From: Terrimonas rubra
Lineage (GTDB): Bacteria; Bacteroidota; Bacteroidia; Chitinophagales; Chitinophagaceae
Assembly: GCF_042686025.1 (NCBI RefSeq)
Contig: NZ_JBHUOZ010000001.1
Span: 496,001-560,000, forward strand
DNA length: 64,000 bases
Direction of reading: 5' to 3'
In this document: positions 44,254 to 54,600 of the stretch, piece by piece
How the letters are laid out: every line of letters starts with the position of its first letter
Position numbering within the stretch: the first letter of the stretch is position 1
Notes under the pieces: model-generated
What the model was told of the DNA's origin: nothing
Seen by the model: the letters and a program-made list of their open reading frames with translations, nothing else
Database searches by the model: none
Position numbers and translations under genes: made by a program

Positions 44254-44808
44254 ATGGAGATCTACAAACTCAATAATGACCATCATTATAAGAATATTAC
44301 CGGAATTGATGCGCCAACCATTACACAGTTTCATGATTTTAAAGGGCAGGAATTAAGCAAGGCCTGGATCACGCCCCAATTCGATTTGCTTGAACATGTA
44401 GCAACACTAAGTACTGAAAAAAAGAGTGACAGATCTAAGTTGGCTGATTTTGATCTGCGCTGTTATGGAAATATCCTGATCGTAAAATCAAAATACAATA
44501 AACTTTTTGCAGGTTTGGCTATTGAATTTCTGCCCGTAAAGATTGTTTCGCTGGATGAGGAGTTTTCATTCATAAATGTACTCACCATTGTAGCAGCAAT
44601 CAATTTTACCGGCTTAGATTATAAACAATCTATGGATATGCTGAAAAGTGATAACATTAATTTTGATAAAGCAGCAATAACCGGCAATCATTTATTCCGT
44701 GATAAAAAGATTATCAATTTTTATTATTGCACCGGTCACTTTAAAAAAATAATTGAAGACAACCAGCTTAAAGGGTTGCACCTTAAAAAAGCCGGTATTG
44801 CCAGTTAA
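44254..44808 (+). CDS. Imm11/DUF1629-like putative immunity protein
   Basis: A 184-aa cytoplasmic protein without signal peptide. The central ADFDLRCYGNILIVKSKYNK, IEFLPVKI and FINVLTIVAAINFTGLDY stretches, and the end AAITGNHLFRDK ... YYCTGHFKKIIEDNQLKG, follow the DUF1629 (Imm11) pattern as I know it. Such proteins neutralise polymorphic toxins. No toxin gene is next to it, so it would be an orphan. Base composition is more AT-rich than the core genes, as for the next gene, which suggests acquisition. Family assignment is tentative. Confidence 0.5.
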   Translation: MEIYKLNNDHHYKNITGIDAPTITQFHDFKGQELSKAWITPQFDLLEHVATLSTEKKSDRSKLADFDLRCYGNILIVKSKYNKLFAGLAIEFLPVKIVSLDEEFSFINVLTIVAAINFTGLDYKQSMDMLKSDNINFDKAAITGNHLFRDKKIINFYYCTGHFKKIIEDNQLKGLHLKKAGIAS

Positions 44809-44917
44809 AAAATAAAGCTACCATTATAACAGAAATATAAGATATGATCAAAGGCCCAGGGCTCAGTGACAAGAAAGGTTTTCAATTTCAGTATATTTAA
44901 ATATTGCACTCAATTTT

Positions 44918-45604
44918 ATGACAACATATCTCACAAAAATAGAAGAAGGTCAAACGCATCATTTCAGAGCAACCGTTGATGGCTTTGGCGTTGATATTGT
45001 CCAAGGTATATTTTACAATTTTATGGGCAAATATTTTATTGGATGCGGTGATAACGCTTCCGCAATTAAAAAATATAATGAATTAATTGCCGAAAATTTA
45101 AAAGATGGATTTAAGGTTACTGAATTTAAAGAAACATTTGAGAATTCAACTGATGTATATGATAAGGCAAAATGGCATTATGGAGGAGATTTTCCGGTAG
45201 AGCTTAACTACTTTCAAGGTCATGTACATACTGGAATGTTTATAGGGTGGCTTATAGCTAATGGTCTTATGAGTGAAGAGTTTACCAATGTCCACGAAGA
45301 AGAAATAGAAGCTTTTGCTAAGAAAGAGCTAACAGGCTCACAGATTTTTGAGCGTAATTGCGACGGAGTTTTATTGCTTGAAGATGTAAGCGAATTAGGA
45401 AATAGGTTTGCCTTATACTATTTTGACTTTTCGAAAGGACAATATTTAAATGATTATGACGCTGTTTTATCTAATGACTTACCAACCATGTATCACGTAC
45501 CGGATACCTGGGAGAACTTCGAAAAATTAAAACCAGTCTTAGATAAAAGATTTACCGAGTGGAAAAACCAGGATATCCAAAGGCCTTTTTGGAAATACTG
45601 GTAG
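44918..45604 (+). CDS. DUF7832-like protein, possible immunity-cluster gene
   Basis: A 228-aa protein. The C-terminal two thirds (KWHYGGDFPVELNYFQGHVH, TGMFIGWLIANGLMSEEF, then YDAVLSNDLPTMYHVPDTW and ENFEKLKPVLDKRF) match the DUF7832 type that appears in toxin-immunity neighbourhoods; the first about 80 residues (TYLTKIEEGQTHHFRATVDG) form a separate small domain. No signal peptide or catalytic motif is seen. It is 109 bp behind the Imm11-like gene, on the same strand and equally AT-rich. Function unknown; the immunity role is an inference from context. Confidence 0.5.
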   Translation: MTTYLTKIEEGQTHHFRATVDGFGVDIVQGIFYNFMGKYFIGCGDNASAIKKYNELIAENLKDGFKVTEFKETFENSTDVYDKAKWHYGGDFPVELNYFQGHVHTGMFIGWLIANGLMSEEFTNVHEEEIEAFAKKELTGSQIFERNCDGVLLLEDVSELGNRFALYYFDFSKGQYLNDYDAVLSNDLPTMYHVPDTWENFEKLKPVLDKRFTEWKNQDIQRPFWKYW

Positions 45605-45714
45605 ACATATCTATTGGCAACATAGAGTTAAAGATCTGTCAATAATGAGGTAATTATAATTTTGGGGGAAACGACATTTACACAATACTAACGTATTTTA
45701 TGATTCATTAATCT

Positions 45715-46464
45715 CTATCTTATTTTTTTCAACAATTCCTGAGCATTGGCATATTCTTCCGAGCCCTCTGGTATATTGTTTAACAAAGCTATAGCCGATG
45801 CTTTATCGTCCAGTTTATGGTAAGCCAGTGCCAGTAAAATAGCTGCTTTATCGCTAAATAAAGCTTTGGCCGCTATTGCCTGCTGTAAAGGACTCACACT
45901 CTCCTGGTAATTTTTAGTATGTAATAATGCAGCGCCATAATAAAACTGGTATAAAGGCCGGTCCGGTTGTTGAGTGGTTAATGTTTTAGCCAGGGGTAAG
46001 GCGGTTTTATAATCCTGGTCCTGGATGGCTTTTACCAGCCTGGTTTCATCAGTAGCATCACTGCCTCTTTCTACCAGTCCTACCGTATCAATATGCCCGT
46101 AGGTATCCATTAAATTGTCGCCGGTATAAAAAATACTGTAACCTGCAACAATGATGATGACAGCGGCCGCGGCGCTCATGACCCATTTTTTCCAGCTTTG
46201 CATGCCAATTACCTTAGCCTCCTTTTTTTCATCCGCTGCCTGTTTAAAGTATTGCGGATGAATATTGGCCAATGTATTTTTTAAGGCGGCTACCGATTCG
46301 CCGGTGGCAGTCTCCTGCTCTTCAAAAGCCAGGAGGTTACGGCAAACTTCTACCTGCTCCTGCAGGTCTGCATCCTGCTGCAGGGCTGTTTCAAAGGCGG
46401 CTTTTTCGGTATTATCCAAAGCCCCTTTCAGGTATAATATGATGGTATTGCTGTTAATTGTCAT
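45715..46464 (-). CDS. Anti-sigma-factor-like membrane protein with TPR repeats
   Basis: A 249-aa protein: a short N-terminal cytoplasmic region of the zinc-less anti-sigma type (LYLKGALDNTEKAAFETAL, about 10-60), one membrane helix (WVMSAAAAVIIIVAGYSIFY, about 93-112), and a periplasmic TPR region (about 150-245: YKTALPLAKTLTTQQPDRPL, YQFYYGAALLHTKNYQESV). Its start overlaps the end of the sigma factor gene by 11 bp, giving translational coupling. It should bind and hold the sigma factor and release it on a periplasmic signal sensed through the TPR region. Divergent from an OmpA-type gene that may be the target. Confidence 0.8.
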   Translation of the reverse strand: MTINSNTIILYLKGALDNTEKAAFETALQQDADLQEQVEVCRNLLAFEEQETATGESVAALKNTLANIHPQYFKQAADEKKEAKVIGMQSWKKWVMSAAAAVIIIVAGYSIFYTGDNLMDTYGHIDTVGLVERGSDATDETRLVKAIQDQDYKTALPLAKTLTTQQPDRPLYQFYYGAALLHTKNYQESVSPLQQAIAAKALFSDKAAILLALAYHKLDDKASAIALLNNIPEGSEEYANAQELLKKIR

Positions 46465-47044
46465 GATATAAAGTATGTGATACCCCGCGAATATTGTTTA
46501 CTAACTGGTCAAGACATTCGGATTTTTTCTTACGCAGATAATTATAGGTAACACCCAGGGCCGTGGCCACTTCTTCCTGAGGTTTTGCCTGTAGTGTTGC
46601 CTTAATGATCTCCTGGCACCGGTCGGAAAGCTGTAACAATTGTGTTTTATATAATTGTTCCTTAGCTGCCTGTAAGGCTACCGTTTCGGCCAGCTCGTAA
46701 CTCTCATCTGCCTTATGTAATAACAAGTCCTCGCTGTTTGTTACCTGTTTTTTGTAAGTTTTTTTTAACACATTCAGCCATTTCCTTTTAGCTACCAGTA
46801 TAAAGAAGCTATCAAAGGGACAGGTGAGTACCAGTTTACCGGCCTGGGCCTGTTTAAAAATATCAATGATGGTTTCCTGAAAAATATCGCCGGCTTCCTC
46901 TTCGCTGCCATTATTATTGACAACATAGGCTTTTATTTTTCCGGATAACCGGCTGTAAATACCATTAATAGTGGCACTGTCGTGTGCCAGCAAACCTTGC
47001 AGGATATGGTTATCAATATGCGGTGTAAGGGGGTTATTGCTCAT
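46454..47044 (-). CDS. ECF-type sigma-70 family RNA polymerase sigma factor
   Basis: A 196-aa sigma factor. Region 2 is visible as GSEEEAGDIFQETIIDIFKQ (about residues 46-65) followed by FDSFFILVAKRKWLNVLKK, and region 4 as LLQLSDRCQEIIKATLQ and PQEEVATALGVTYNYLRKKK (about 133-175), the latter being the -35-reading helix-turn-helix. The region 4 linker is long. It precedes its presumed anti-sigma partner with an 11-bp overlap and is divergent from the OmpA-family gene at 47255. No extracellular signal domain is attached. Confidence 0.9.
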   Translation of the reverse strand: MSNNPLTPHIDNHILQGLLAHDSATINGIYSRLSGKIKAYVVNNNGSEEEAGDIFQETIIDIFKQAQAGKLVLTCPFDSFFILVAKRKWLNVLKKTYKKQVTNSEDLLLHKADESYELAETVALQAAKEQLYKTQLLQLSDRCQEIIKATLQAKPQEEVATALGVTYNYLRKKKSECLDQLVNNIRGVSHTLYHDN

Positions 47045-47254
47045 TGAAACAGGAAGTTATAACGATTTGACAAATTAACTGAGAAAATATTGTCCGCAGG
47101 GGGTAACAAAATAATCAGCGGGATGATATATACATAGGGTGATGGGTTTACCGGGATGCTGAACAGGATTACTACAGTACAAGTGAGTGACACAACAGGT
47201 GCTGATAGCAGCAATACAGCCGGTAACCTTATTTAAACACTAAAACGTTGAGTT

Positions 47255-49198
47255 ATGAAAAAAGTAAACAGTTTATTGGCCTTGTTTTTATTATTTGCCA
47301 TTGTTAGCCGTGGCCAGCAGAGCGATTATGCAAAAGGTAATTTTTATGTTGGCGCCCAGGGCGGTTACCTGTTTAAAAATAAAGCCAACAACGATAACAA
47401 AGCCTGGCATTTAAAGGACGGCCGTTTTGCCGAACTGAATATTGGTTATAAAAAGAATAGCTGGGGCATTGGCGGCTCACTGGGTTACCTGTTATTACAA
47501 CGTGACCCTAAAAAGTTTGAAACCCATTATGTGAACCGCCGCCAGATGTACGATAGTGTAACGGCCGGTATTGTGCCGCCGCTGACAGCGGGTTTTGATG
47601 TACAGCCGCAGGACCTGCAGTTTGGAAAAGCGCAGCATGCCCAATTTGAATACGAGGACCTGGACAGCTATTATTTTTTGTTAGGCCCTGAGTACTGGTT
47701 AGGCAAGGGCCGGTGGAAAGGTTTATTGCAGGCCCAGGCCGGCGTGGGCTATACACAGTTTGGTTATTACGTGGTTAACGGCAGAACCGATATGATAAAG
47801 GAAACCGAATTGTACCAGGATGCCGGGGGCAATAATTACGATGTGACCGCCAGCGCCGATTATGTGAATTTTGGCGGTACAACCAAGACCTTTAATACCG
47901 CATCGGGTAATGTGACCGGTATCATAACGGATAAACGGGTGATACATTTTATGGCGAGGGCCACTGCCTCGGTAGAGTATTTTATTACCCCGACAATTGC
48001 CGCACATATCAGTGGTAGCTACTGGTATATTCCTTCGCCTGAGATGACCGCTTTCAGCAGCGACCAGGGCAGTTATGTATACCAGACCCAGCCCACCGGC
48101 CCGGCTTACCAGGGTAGGTACAGCTTTACCAATAACTACAGCTCCAACACCATCAGTAATTTTAGTGCCAATGCCGGCATTAAAGTATTCCTGCATAAAA
48201 ATACCAAAACACCTAAACCCGCACCGGTAAAAGAACCGGTACCGGAGGCCGTTGCCCCAACACCCGCACCTGTTGTTAAAGCCGTTGCTAAAGATGTGGT
48301 CATTGTAGTGAAAGACAAACAGACCGGTTTAGCCCTGGGTGGTGTACAGGTACAGGTATTAAAAGACGGTGCCTATTATACCACCGGCCTAACCGATCAG
48401 AACGGTCAGCTGGAAAAAATTACAGCCGTATCGCCCGGTAATTACACCATTAAAGGCAGCAAAAATAATATTGCCACCAACAGTGTTGATATTACCACCA
48501 CCGATTTTGAACAGGAAGCAAAAAACATTTTTAAAGAGTTGTTACACGATGATCCCCGCTTTACGTTGATCGGCACTACCGTGAACAAGAAGGATAAAAG
48601 TAATTTATCGGGCATCAATACATCCCTCACCAATGTATTCAATGCCGGTGTAACACACCAGGTATCCGATGCCGGCGGCAAGTTTATTTACCAACTGGAA
48701 CAGGGCACCGATTATACCGTAGTAGCCAATGAAAAAGGATTTTTCAGCAACAGTGAAACCGTTACTACCAAAGGCCTGGACAGGAGCAAGACCCTGTACA
48801 CCACCCTGTTATTAGGTATTGATGAATTATCGGCCGGTAACCAGTTTGAACTAAAGAACATTCTTTACCCGCTGAACAAAGCTGATATTACGCCGGAAGC
48901 CGCCCTGATACTGGACCGCCTGGTAAACACCATGAACGATAACCCGGAGCTGGAAATAGAGTTATCATCGCATACCGACAGCCGTGGTTCGGCAGCGTAT
49001 AACCAAAGCCTTTCGCAAAAACGTGCCCAATCGGCCATTAACTACCTGGTGAAGAAAGGCATTGCCAAAAAACGACTGGTAGCCAAAGGTTATGGTGAAA
49101 GCAGGTTATTAAACAGTTGTGCTGATGGCACTAATTGCAGCGAAGAAGAGCATGCTATTAACCGGAGAACAGAGATCAAAGTGCTTAAAAATAACTAA
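47255..49198 (+). CDS. OmpA-family outer membrane protein with barrel and carboxypeptidase-like repeats
   Basis: A 647-aa protein with a signal peptide (cut near SRG-QQ, residue 21). Residues about 22-310 are a beta-barrel-like part rich in Tyr, Gly and Asn; a Pro-Ala linker (KTPKPAPVKEPVPEAVAPTP) follows; then two carboxypeptidase-regulatory-like modules (DVVIVVKDKQTGLALGGVQV at about 350, and IGTTVNKKDKSNLSGINTSL at about 445); and a C-terminal OmpA peptidoglycan-binding domain (about 535-647: YPLNKADITPEAALILDRLV, SSHTDSRGSAAYNQSLSQKR, GYGESRLLNSC). It probably links outer membrane and peptidoglycan. A stem-loop after it leads to a PKD-type gene. Confidence 0.88.
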   Translation: MKKVNSLLALFLLFAIVSRGQQSDYAKGNFYVGAQGGYLFKNKANNDNKAWHLKDGRFAELNIGYKKNSWGIGGSLGYLLLQRDPKKFETHYVNRRQMYDSVTAGIVPPLTAGFDVQPQDLQFGKAQHAQFEYEDLDSYYFLLGPEYWLGKGRWKGLLQAQAGVGYTQFGYYVVNGRTDMIKETELYQDAGGNNYDVTASADYVNFGGTTKTFNTASGNVTGIITDKRVIHFMARATASVEYFITPTIAAHISGSYWYIPSPEMTAFSSDQGSYVYQTQPTGPAYQGRYSFTNNYSSNTISNFSANAGIKVFLHKNTKTPKPAPVKEPVPEAVAPTPAPVVKAVAKDVVIVVKDKQTGLALGGVQVQVLKDGAYYTTGLTDQNGQLEKITAVSPGNYTIKGSKNNIATNSVDITTTDFEQEAKNIFKELLHDDPRFTLIGTTVNKKDKSNLSGINTSLTNVFNAGVTHQVSDAGGKFIYQLEQGTDYTVVANEKGFFSNSETVTTKGLDRSKTLYTTLLLGIDELSAGNQFELKNILYPLNKADITPEAALILDRLVNTMNDNPELEIELSSHTDSRGSAAYNQSLSQKRAQSAINYLVKKGIAKKRLVAKGYGESRLLNSCADGTNCSEEEHAINRRTEIKVLKNN

Positions 49199-49223
49199 AA
49201 CCATAAACCCTGTGATACATTTT

Positions 49224-49251
49224 GCCGGTTGCCTGCGTGCAACCGGCTTTT
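49224..49251 (+). terminator. Stem-loop between OmpA-type and PKD-type genes
   Basis: Perfect 9-bp stem GCCGGTTGC / GCAACCGGC with only four T behind it; terminator or partial attenuator. Confidence 0.55.
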
Positions 49252-49315
49252 GAATTAACAAAACATTGATTAACTTTCTACTCGTTTGCAAGGGCAGGAC
49301 CAAAATTGAACAACC

Positions 49316-51358
49316 ATGACGAAACTGTTTACCATAGGCTGGGCATTATTATTTACCGGTTTAACCGCCTCGGCGCAAACCAAAAAACCGGTTGCTGACA
49401 GCACAGCCACTACTGACAGTATTATTGTAACCCCGACGGAAGATGGATTAAAGTTTTCGTCATTTCTCCGCCCCTTACTACAAATAGCCGGCGCCCCGGA
49501 ACCTTTTTATACTTATTTCTGGGAATTTGGGGATGGCAGTTTTTCCTTTGAGAAAGAGCCGACACATAGTTTTTTAAACAATGCTGAATACGAAGTCCGT
49601 TTGATTGCCACCAACCATTATGATGATGGTAAACGTCCGCCTGTAAAATCAAGGCCGGTGCGGGGAAGCAAATCCAAAAAATCAGCCCTTGCCTCGGTAA
49701 ATCCTAAAAATTATTTTACTGAGAACCAGCAATTATTCATCCGTAACAATGCCGACCCCAAACCCGGTGAAGATATGGTTTGTGTACTGGGTTATAAGTT
49801 TGACAGCGGCCTTACCGCAGCTGACTCACTCAAAGGTACACTGGCGTTGTTTTTCAATGAAAAGGAATTTAAATCGGACAATTTTGCCCTGACCGATGTG
49901 CGCCGGTACGCCAATGAAAAAACGGCTGAAGAAAAAGAACTGGTAGCAGTGGCCGAAAGTAGGATGGTATATGAACCGGACTGGCAACTGATGGCTTTTC
50001 ACGGACCATCGGGAGAAATACCGGAGGAGAGTGGTACTTACAAACGTGATGAGACCTTTACCAATTTGCTTAAGGAAAAGATCAGCCTGTTTAAGAATAT
50101 TAAAGTATGGAAAGTAGCTTCCCTGGCAGGAGAAGCCAATAATATGTTCTTTCAATTACAAACCACCCCGGAGATGATCAAAGACACCAACGCCACCGTA
50201 GTAGTGACAGCGGTTTTTATTCCAGACGATCCCACCCTGGGTGCAGAGATCACCGACCTGGAGATGCAGATCGTTGCCTCGCATGACCCCAATAAAATGA
50301 AGGCCAGCCGCAACCTGCTGAACTATCGCTGGGTGAGTAAGAACAGGAAAATGAAATACACGGTTCATTTTCAAAATACGGGTAAAGGTCCGGCCAGGCG
50401 CATTGAACTGCAAACACAGATACCGCCTTATATTAACCCGGCCACCCTGCGGGTGATTAACCAATACCCCGAATGCCCGCCCTGTGCCGTTGCTGCTCCC
50501 GGCCGCAGTTGCCTGGATACCATTATCCGTAAGGACACAGCCTTTTTTATTTTTAAAAATATTTACCTGCCCGGCACTACCCAGGATGGTGTAAATGATA
50601 CTGACAGCACCAAGGGTTTTGTACAGTTTGAAGCTAACTTTATTCAGCGGGTACCTAAAAAATCATTCGAAGGCCGCACCGCCATTATATTTGACAAGAA
50701 CCCGCCCATTATTACCAATGTTTCACGTACCCGCTTTGCACCAGGTTTATCGCCGGGCATTATTGCGGGTTATTATACCAATAACCTGAGCGCAGATAAA
50801 GCATTATCACAAAACGTAAAAAAAATACAGGGCAAACACCAGGCGGTATTGGGTGCAAGCCTGTCGGTGTACTCATCCTATAAACCTTATTTGCAGGGCG
50901 AGTTTTTTTTACGTTACCAACCGCAACAATCGTTTACCAGTACCGAAAGTAAACCCACCAGCAGTTACATTTTGTACAATGGCCGCGATTACCGGGTGCT
51001 GGAACAACGCAACGAAGTACAGGTGCATGCTTTATACAATGATATTGCCGGGCTGGTGCGCTACAGCTTCAATAATTATATAGGAGCGGAAACGGGCATT
51101 ATGGCTTCCTACCTGGTAAGCGGCAGCACCCGCCAGCATTATGATTATGTGCTGGAAGGAGTGAATGGCACGGCCAATATCCGCTTTGATTCTCTGGTCA
51201 GCACGCAAAAACAGTCCTTTGCCAATATACAACCCGCTTTTATAGGTGGTGTTTACCTGGGCAGGGTACGTTCAGGTCCGTCAATAGGCCTTCGTTACCT
51301 GTATTACCTGCAGCAGCCTTATTCAAGGTTTTTTATTTATGCAACGTGGAAACTGTAG
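49316..51358 (+). CDS. PKD-domain envelope protein of unknown function
   Basis: A 680-aa protein with a signal peptide (cut near TASAQ, residue 21). Residues about 55-105 form a PKD domain (PFYTYFWEFGDGSFSFEKEP, THSFLNNAEYEVRLIATNHY). The middle has a DUF11-like beta region (YTVHFQNTGKGPARRIELQT, about 342-361) and four cysteines in YPECPPCAVAAPGRSC. The last about 200 residues read like an outer membrane barrel (SYKPYLQGEFFLRYQPQQ, GLRYLYYLQQPYSRFFIYAT) ending in an aromatic-rich strand (ATWKL). It follows the OmpA gene by 117 bp and may share its transcript. The combination suggests a surface-anchored structural protein. Confidence 0.75.
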   Translation: MTKLFTIGWALLFTGLTASAQTKKPVADSTATTDSIIVTPTEDGLKFSSFLRPLLQIAGAPEPFYTYFWEFGDGSFSFEKEPTHSFLNNAEYEVRLIATNHYDDGKRPPVKSRPVRGSKSKKSALASVNPKNYFTENQQLFIRNNADPKPGEDMVCVLGYKFDSGLTAADSLKGTLALFFNEKEFKSDNFALTDVRRYANEKTAEEKELVAVAESRMVYEPDWQLMAFHGPSGEIPEESGTYKRDETFTNLLKEKISLFKNIKVWKVASLAGEANNMFFQLQTTPEMIKDTNATVVVTAVFIPDDPTLGAEITDLEMQIVASHDPNKMKASRNLLNYRWVSKNRKMKYTVHFQNTGKGPARRIELQTQIPPYINPATLRVINQYPECPPCAVAAPGRSCLDTIIRKDTAFFIFKNIYLPGTTQDGVNDTDSTKGFVQFEANFIQRVPKKSFEGRTAIIFDKNPPIITNVSRTRFAPGLSPGIIAGYYTNNLSADKALSQNVKKIQGKHQAVLGASLSVYSSYKPYLQGEFFLRYQPQQSFTSTESKPTSSYILYNGRDYRVLEQRNEVQVHALYNDIAGLVRYSFNNYIGAETGIMASYLVSGSTRQHYDYVLEGVNGTANIRFDSLVSTQKQSFANIQPAFIGGVYLGRVRSGPSIGLRYLYYLQQPYSRFFIYATWKL

Positions 51359-51658
51359 GGCGGATTTAGGATTTGGAAGAGAGATTTGAGAGGTCAGAAG
51401 TCAGATCTGAGATCTGTATTCCAGTTATTGGTTAAAGGTTAATCGTTAATAGTAAATCACGAAACAATACGAACCCCAACCTTTGAACCTCTTGAACATT
51501 TGAACTTTTTGAACCTTTGAACGTCTTGAACCTCCCCTAACTTTAAACATTAAACCTTAAACTTTAAACCGTCCTTCCTCCATTCATCCAAATTACCGGT
51601 TGCTTATTCCCATTTTACAAGGTTTACTTGTACATTCATAGCTTAAAATAAACCGTGT
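51359..51658. repeat. Phrase array between PKD-type and tricorn-like genes
   Basis: A 300-bp gap: AGAAGTCAGATCTGAGATCTG-like words at about 51390-51420, GTTAAAGGTTAATCGTTAATAG at 51430-51452, at least six TTGAAC units (51482-51531) and CTTTAAAC units (51541-51570). The first two TTGAAC blocks correspond to the array at 6559-6645. No gene. Confidence 0.7.
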
Positions 51659-54600
51659 ATGAATAAAATAGTTTTCGCTTTGCTTTTACTTGCCGGAGTA
51701 CCGGTCATGGCCCAGACAGGGACTTATTTTTTATCTAACCCCTGCCTTACCCCGGACGGGCAAACCGTGATCTTTAGTTTTGAGGGCGACCTGTGGAAGG
51801 CTGCCGTGGCCGATGGACAGGCCAGCCGCATTACTGCCATGCAGGGCTATGAAACCAGCCCCAGGGTATCGCCTGATGGTAAATGGATAGCTTTCACCGG
51901 CAGGCAGTATGGTAATGCCGATGTGTATATTATGCCCGTGAACGGGGGTGATATAAAACAGGTTACTTACCACAGTGGTAACGATGAAGTGACCGGCTGG
52001 AGCTGGGACAGCAAAGAAGTTTATTTTAACAGCAACCGCCTGGGACAGAACCATGGTTTTACCGTAGCAGCCACAGGCGGCACACCCAAACGCGTTTTTG
52101 GTGAATATTTTTTCCAGTACGACCATAACCTGGTAGCCCATCCCAATGGCGAAATATTTTTCAGTGATACCTGGGAAAGCGCCAATCAGGCACAACGTAA
52201 ACGATACAAAGGTCCTTTTAACCCCGAGATACAATCCTACCAGTTTGCCACTAAAAAACATAAAGTGTATACTACCTGGGAAGGAAAGGATTTTGCCACC
52301 ACCATTGACAAACAGGGCAATATCTACTTTTTGTCGGATGAGGCAAACGGGGAGTACAACCTCTACACTTTTGAGAACGGTAAAAAGAAGGGGCTGACCA
52401 AATTTCCCACCTCATTAAAAACACCCGTAGTTAATGCCAATGGCGGTAAAATTGTTTTTGAGAAGGAGTACCAGCTGTGGCTATATGATGTAGCAGGTAA
52501 TAAGGCTAATAAGCTGAATATTGTGATTAACCGTAATAACACTTTACCAAAAGACAAAGACTATAGCATAGGCAGGAATATCAGCAATTTTGATATTTCG
52601 CCCGATGCCAAAAAGATTGCTTTTATTTCCCGCGGCGAATTGTTTGTAAGTGATATTGAAGGCAAGTTTGTACAGCAGGTAGATAAAGGCAGTGTAGAAA
52701 GAGCGGTACAGGTAAAATGGCTGGCCGATAATAAAACGCTTTTGTTTAGCCAGACCTTTAACGGTTATACCAACTGGTTTACTATTACTGCTGATGGCTC
52801 GGCAGCTTTAAAACAGCTGACCAAAGATGCGAAGAATAACCGCGGTATAGTTTTCAACAAAAAAAGAGAGCAGGCTGTTTTTCTTTCCGGTCGTGATGAA
52901 GTAAAACTGATGGACCTGAAGACCTTTGCCGTTAAAACAATTGCTAAAGATGAACTATGGGGTTTCCAGGGAAGTACACCGGGATTCTCTCCCAACGATG
53001 AGTATATTATATTTACCGCTTTTAGGAATTTTGAGCAGGATATTTTTGTTCACCATATAAAAGACAATAAAACCACCAACCTGACCAATACAGGTATAAC
53101 TGAAGCCGGACCCATCTGGTCACCCGATGGTAAATATATTTACTTTACCTCGCAGCGTTTAAAACCCTCCTACCCGTTTGGTATGCCCAATGCCAAAGTT
53201 TACCGTATAGCGCTGGAAAAATTTGATGCCCCTTACCGTAAAGATAAATACGATGCCCTGTTTGCCGAGGAGAAGAAAGACACGGCCAAAAAAGACAAAA
53301 AACCGGAAGTTGCAGTAAAGAATATTACGATTGATACCGATAAAATATTGGAACGCATTGAGCAGGTAAGCCCCTCGTTTGGCGCACAAAACCTCACCTA
53401 TGTTTACCAGAAAGGCGATAAAACACAGGTATTATACGCCAGCAATCATGCCGAAGGCAAAACAGCCCTGTGGAAAACCGTGATTGAGCCTTTTGAGGAT
53501 AATAAAACAGAAAAAATAAATGGTACCGATAACAGTTTTGTTGGTTCCATTGTAGATGTAAATGATAAACTATATGCATTATCCGGCGGGGCAGTTAATA
53601 AACTGAACCTGGATGCCAATAAAATAGACCCTATCAACATCAATTTTACCTTCCGCAGAAACCTGGCCAGCGAGTTTGCACAAATGTTTGAAGAAGCCTG
53701 GGCACAGATGGAAGAGAATTATTATGATGAAAAATTTCACGGGCTGGACTGGGCCAAAACCAAAAAGTACTACCAGCAGTTTATTCCTTACCTGAATAAC
53801 CGTTCCGACCTGCGCGTATTGCTGAATGATATGCTGGGTGAATTAAACTCCTCGCACCAGGGCTTTGGTACTTTTGGCAGCGATGAAGCCATTGCACTCA
53901 GCAACAGCACCATGGAAACCGGTATCCTGTTTGACAATGATAATCCCTACCTGGTTAAAAGAGTAGTGGCCCGTTCCGCGGCCGATAAAAAGGAGATTGA
54001 TGTACAGCCCGGTGATGTGCTGACGAAAGTGAATAATATTACCGTTGATAAAAACACCGACCGTAACTTTTATTTCACCAAACCTTCGCAGGACCAGGAG
54101 CTGGAATTGACCTTTGACCGCAAAAGCAAACCGGTTGTGGTAAAAGTGCATCCGCAGTCAAGCCTGTTTGGTAATTTGTATGACGAGTGGGTGGACAATA
54201 ACCAGAAAAGGGTAAATGAAAAAAGTAAGAACCGCATTGCTTACGGGTATATGAAAAACATGGGCCAGGGCGAACTGGAACAGTTTATTATTGATATGAC
54301 CAATGAGCTGAACGGGAAAGATGCCCTGATATTTGACCTGCGTTATAATACCGGCGGTAATGTACACGATGAAGTACTGAAATTCTTATCGCAGAAGAAT
54401 TACCTGAACTGGAAATACCGTGAAGGTAAACTGAGCACCCAATCGAATTTTGCACCGGCTGATAAGCCCATTATATTACTGATCAATGAACAATCACTGA
54501 GTGATGCGGAGATGACCTCGCAGGGATTTAAAGCGCTGAAGCTGGGTAAGATCATTGGTAACGGTACTTACCGCTGGATCATTTTTACCAGTGGCGTTGG

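Noticed and set aside
51479..51570. TTGAAC array considered as a CRISPR or iteron array
   Set aside because: Units are 8-11 nt with irregular spacing and no unique spacers, and no cas or replication gene is near.
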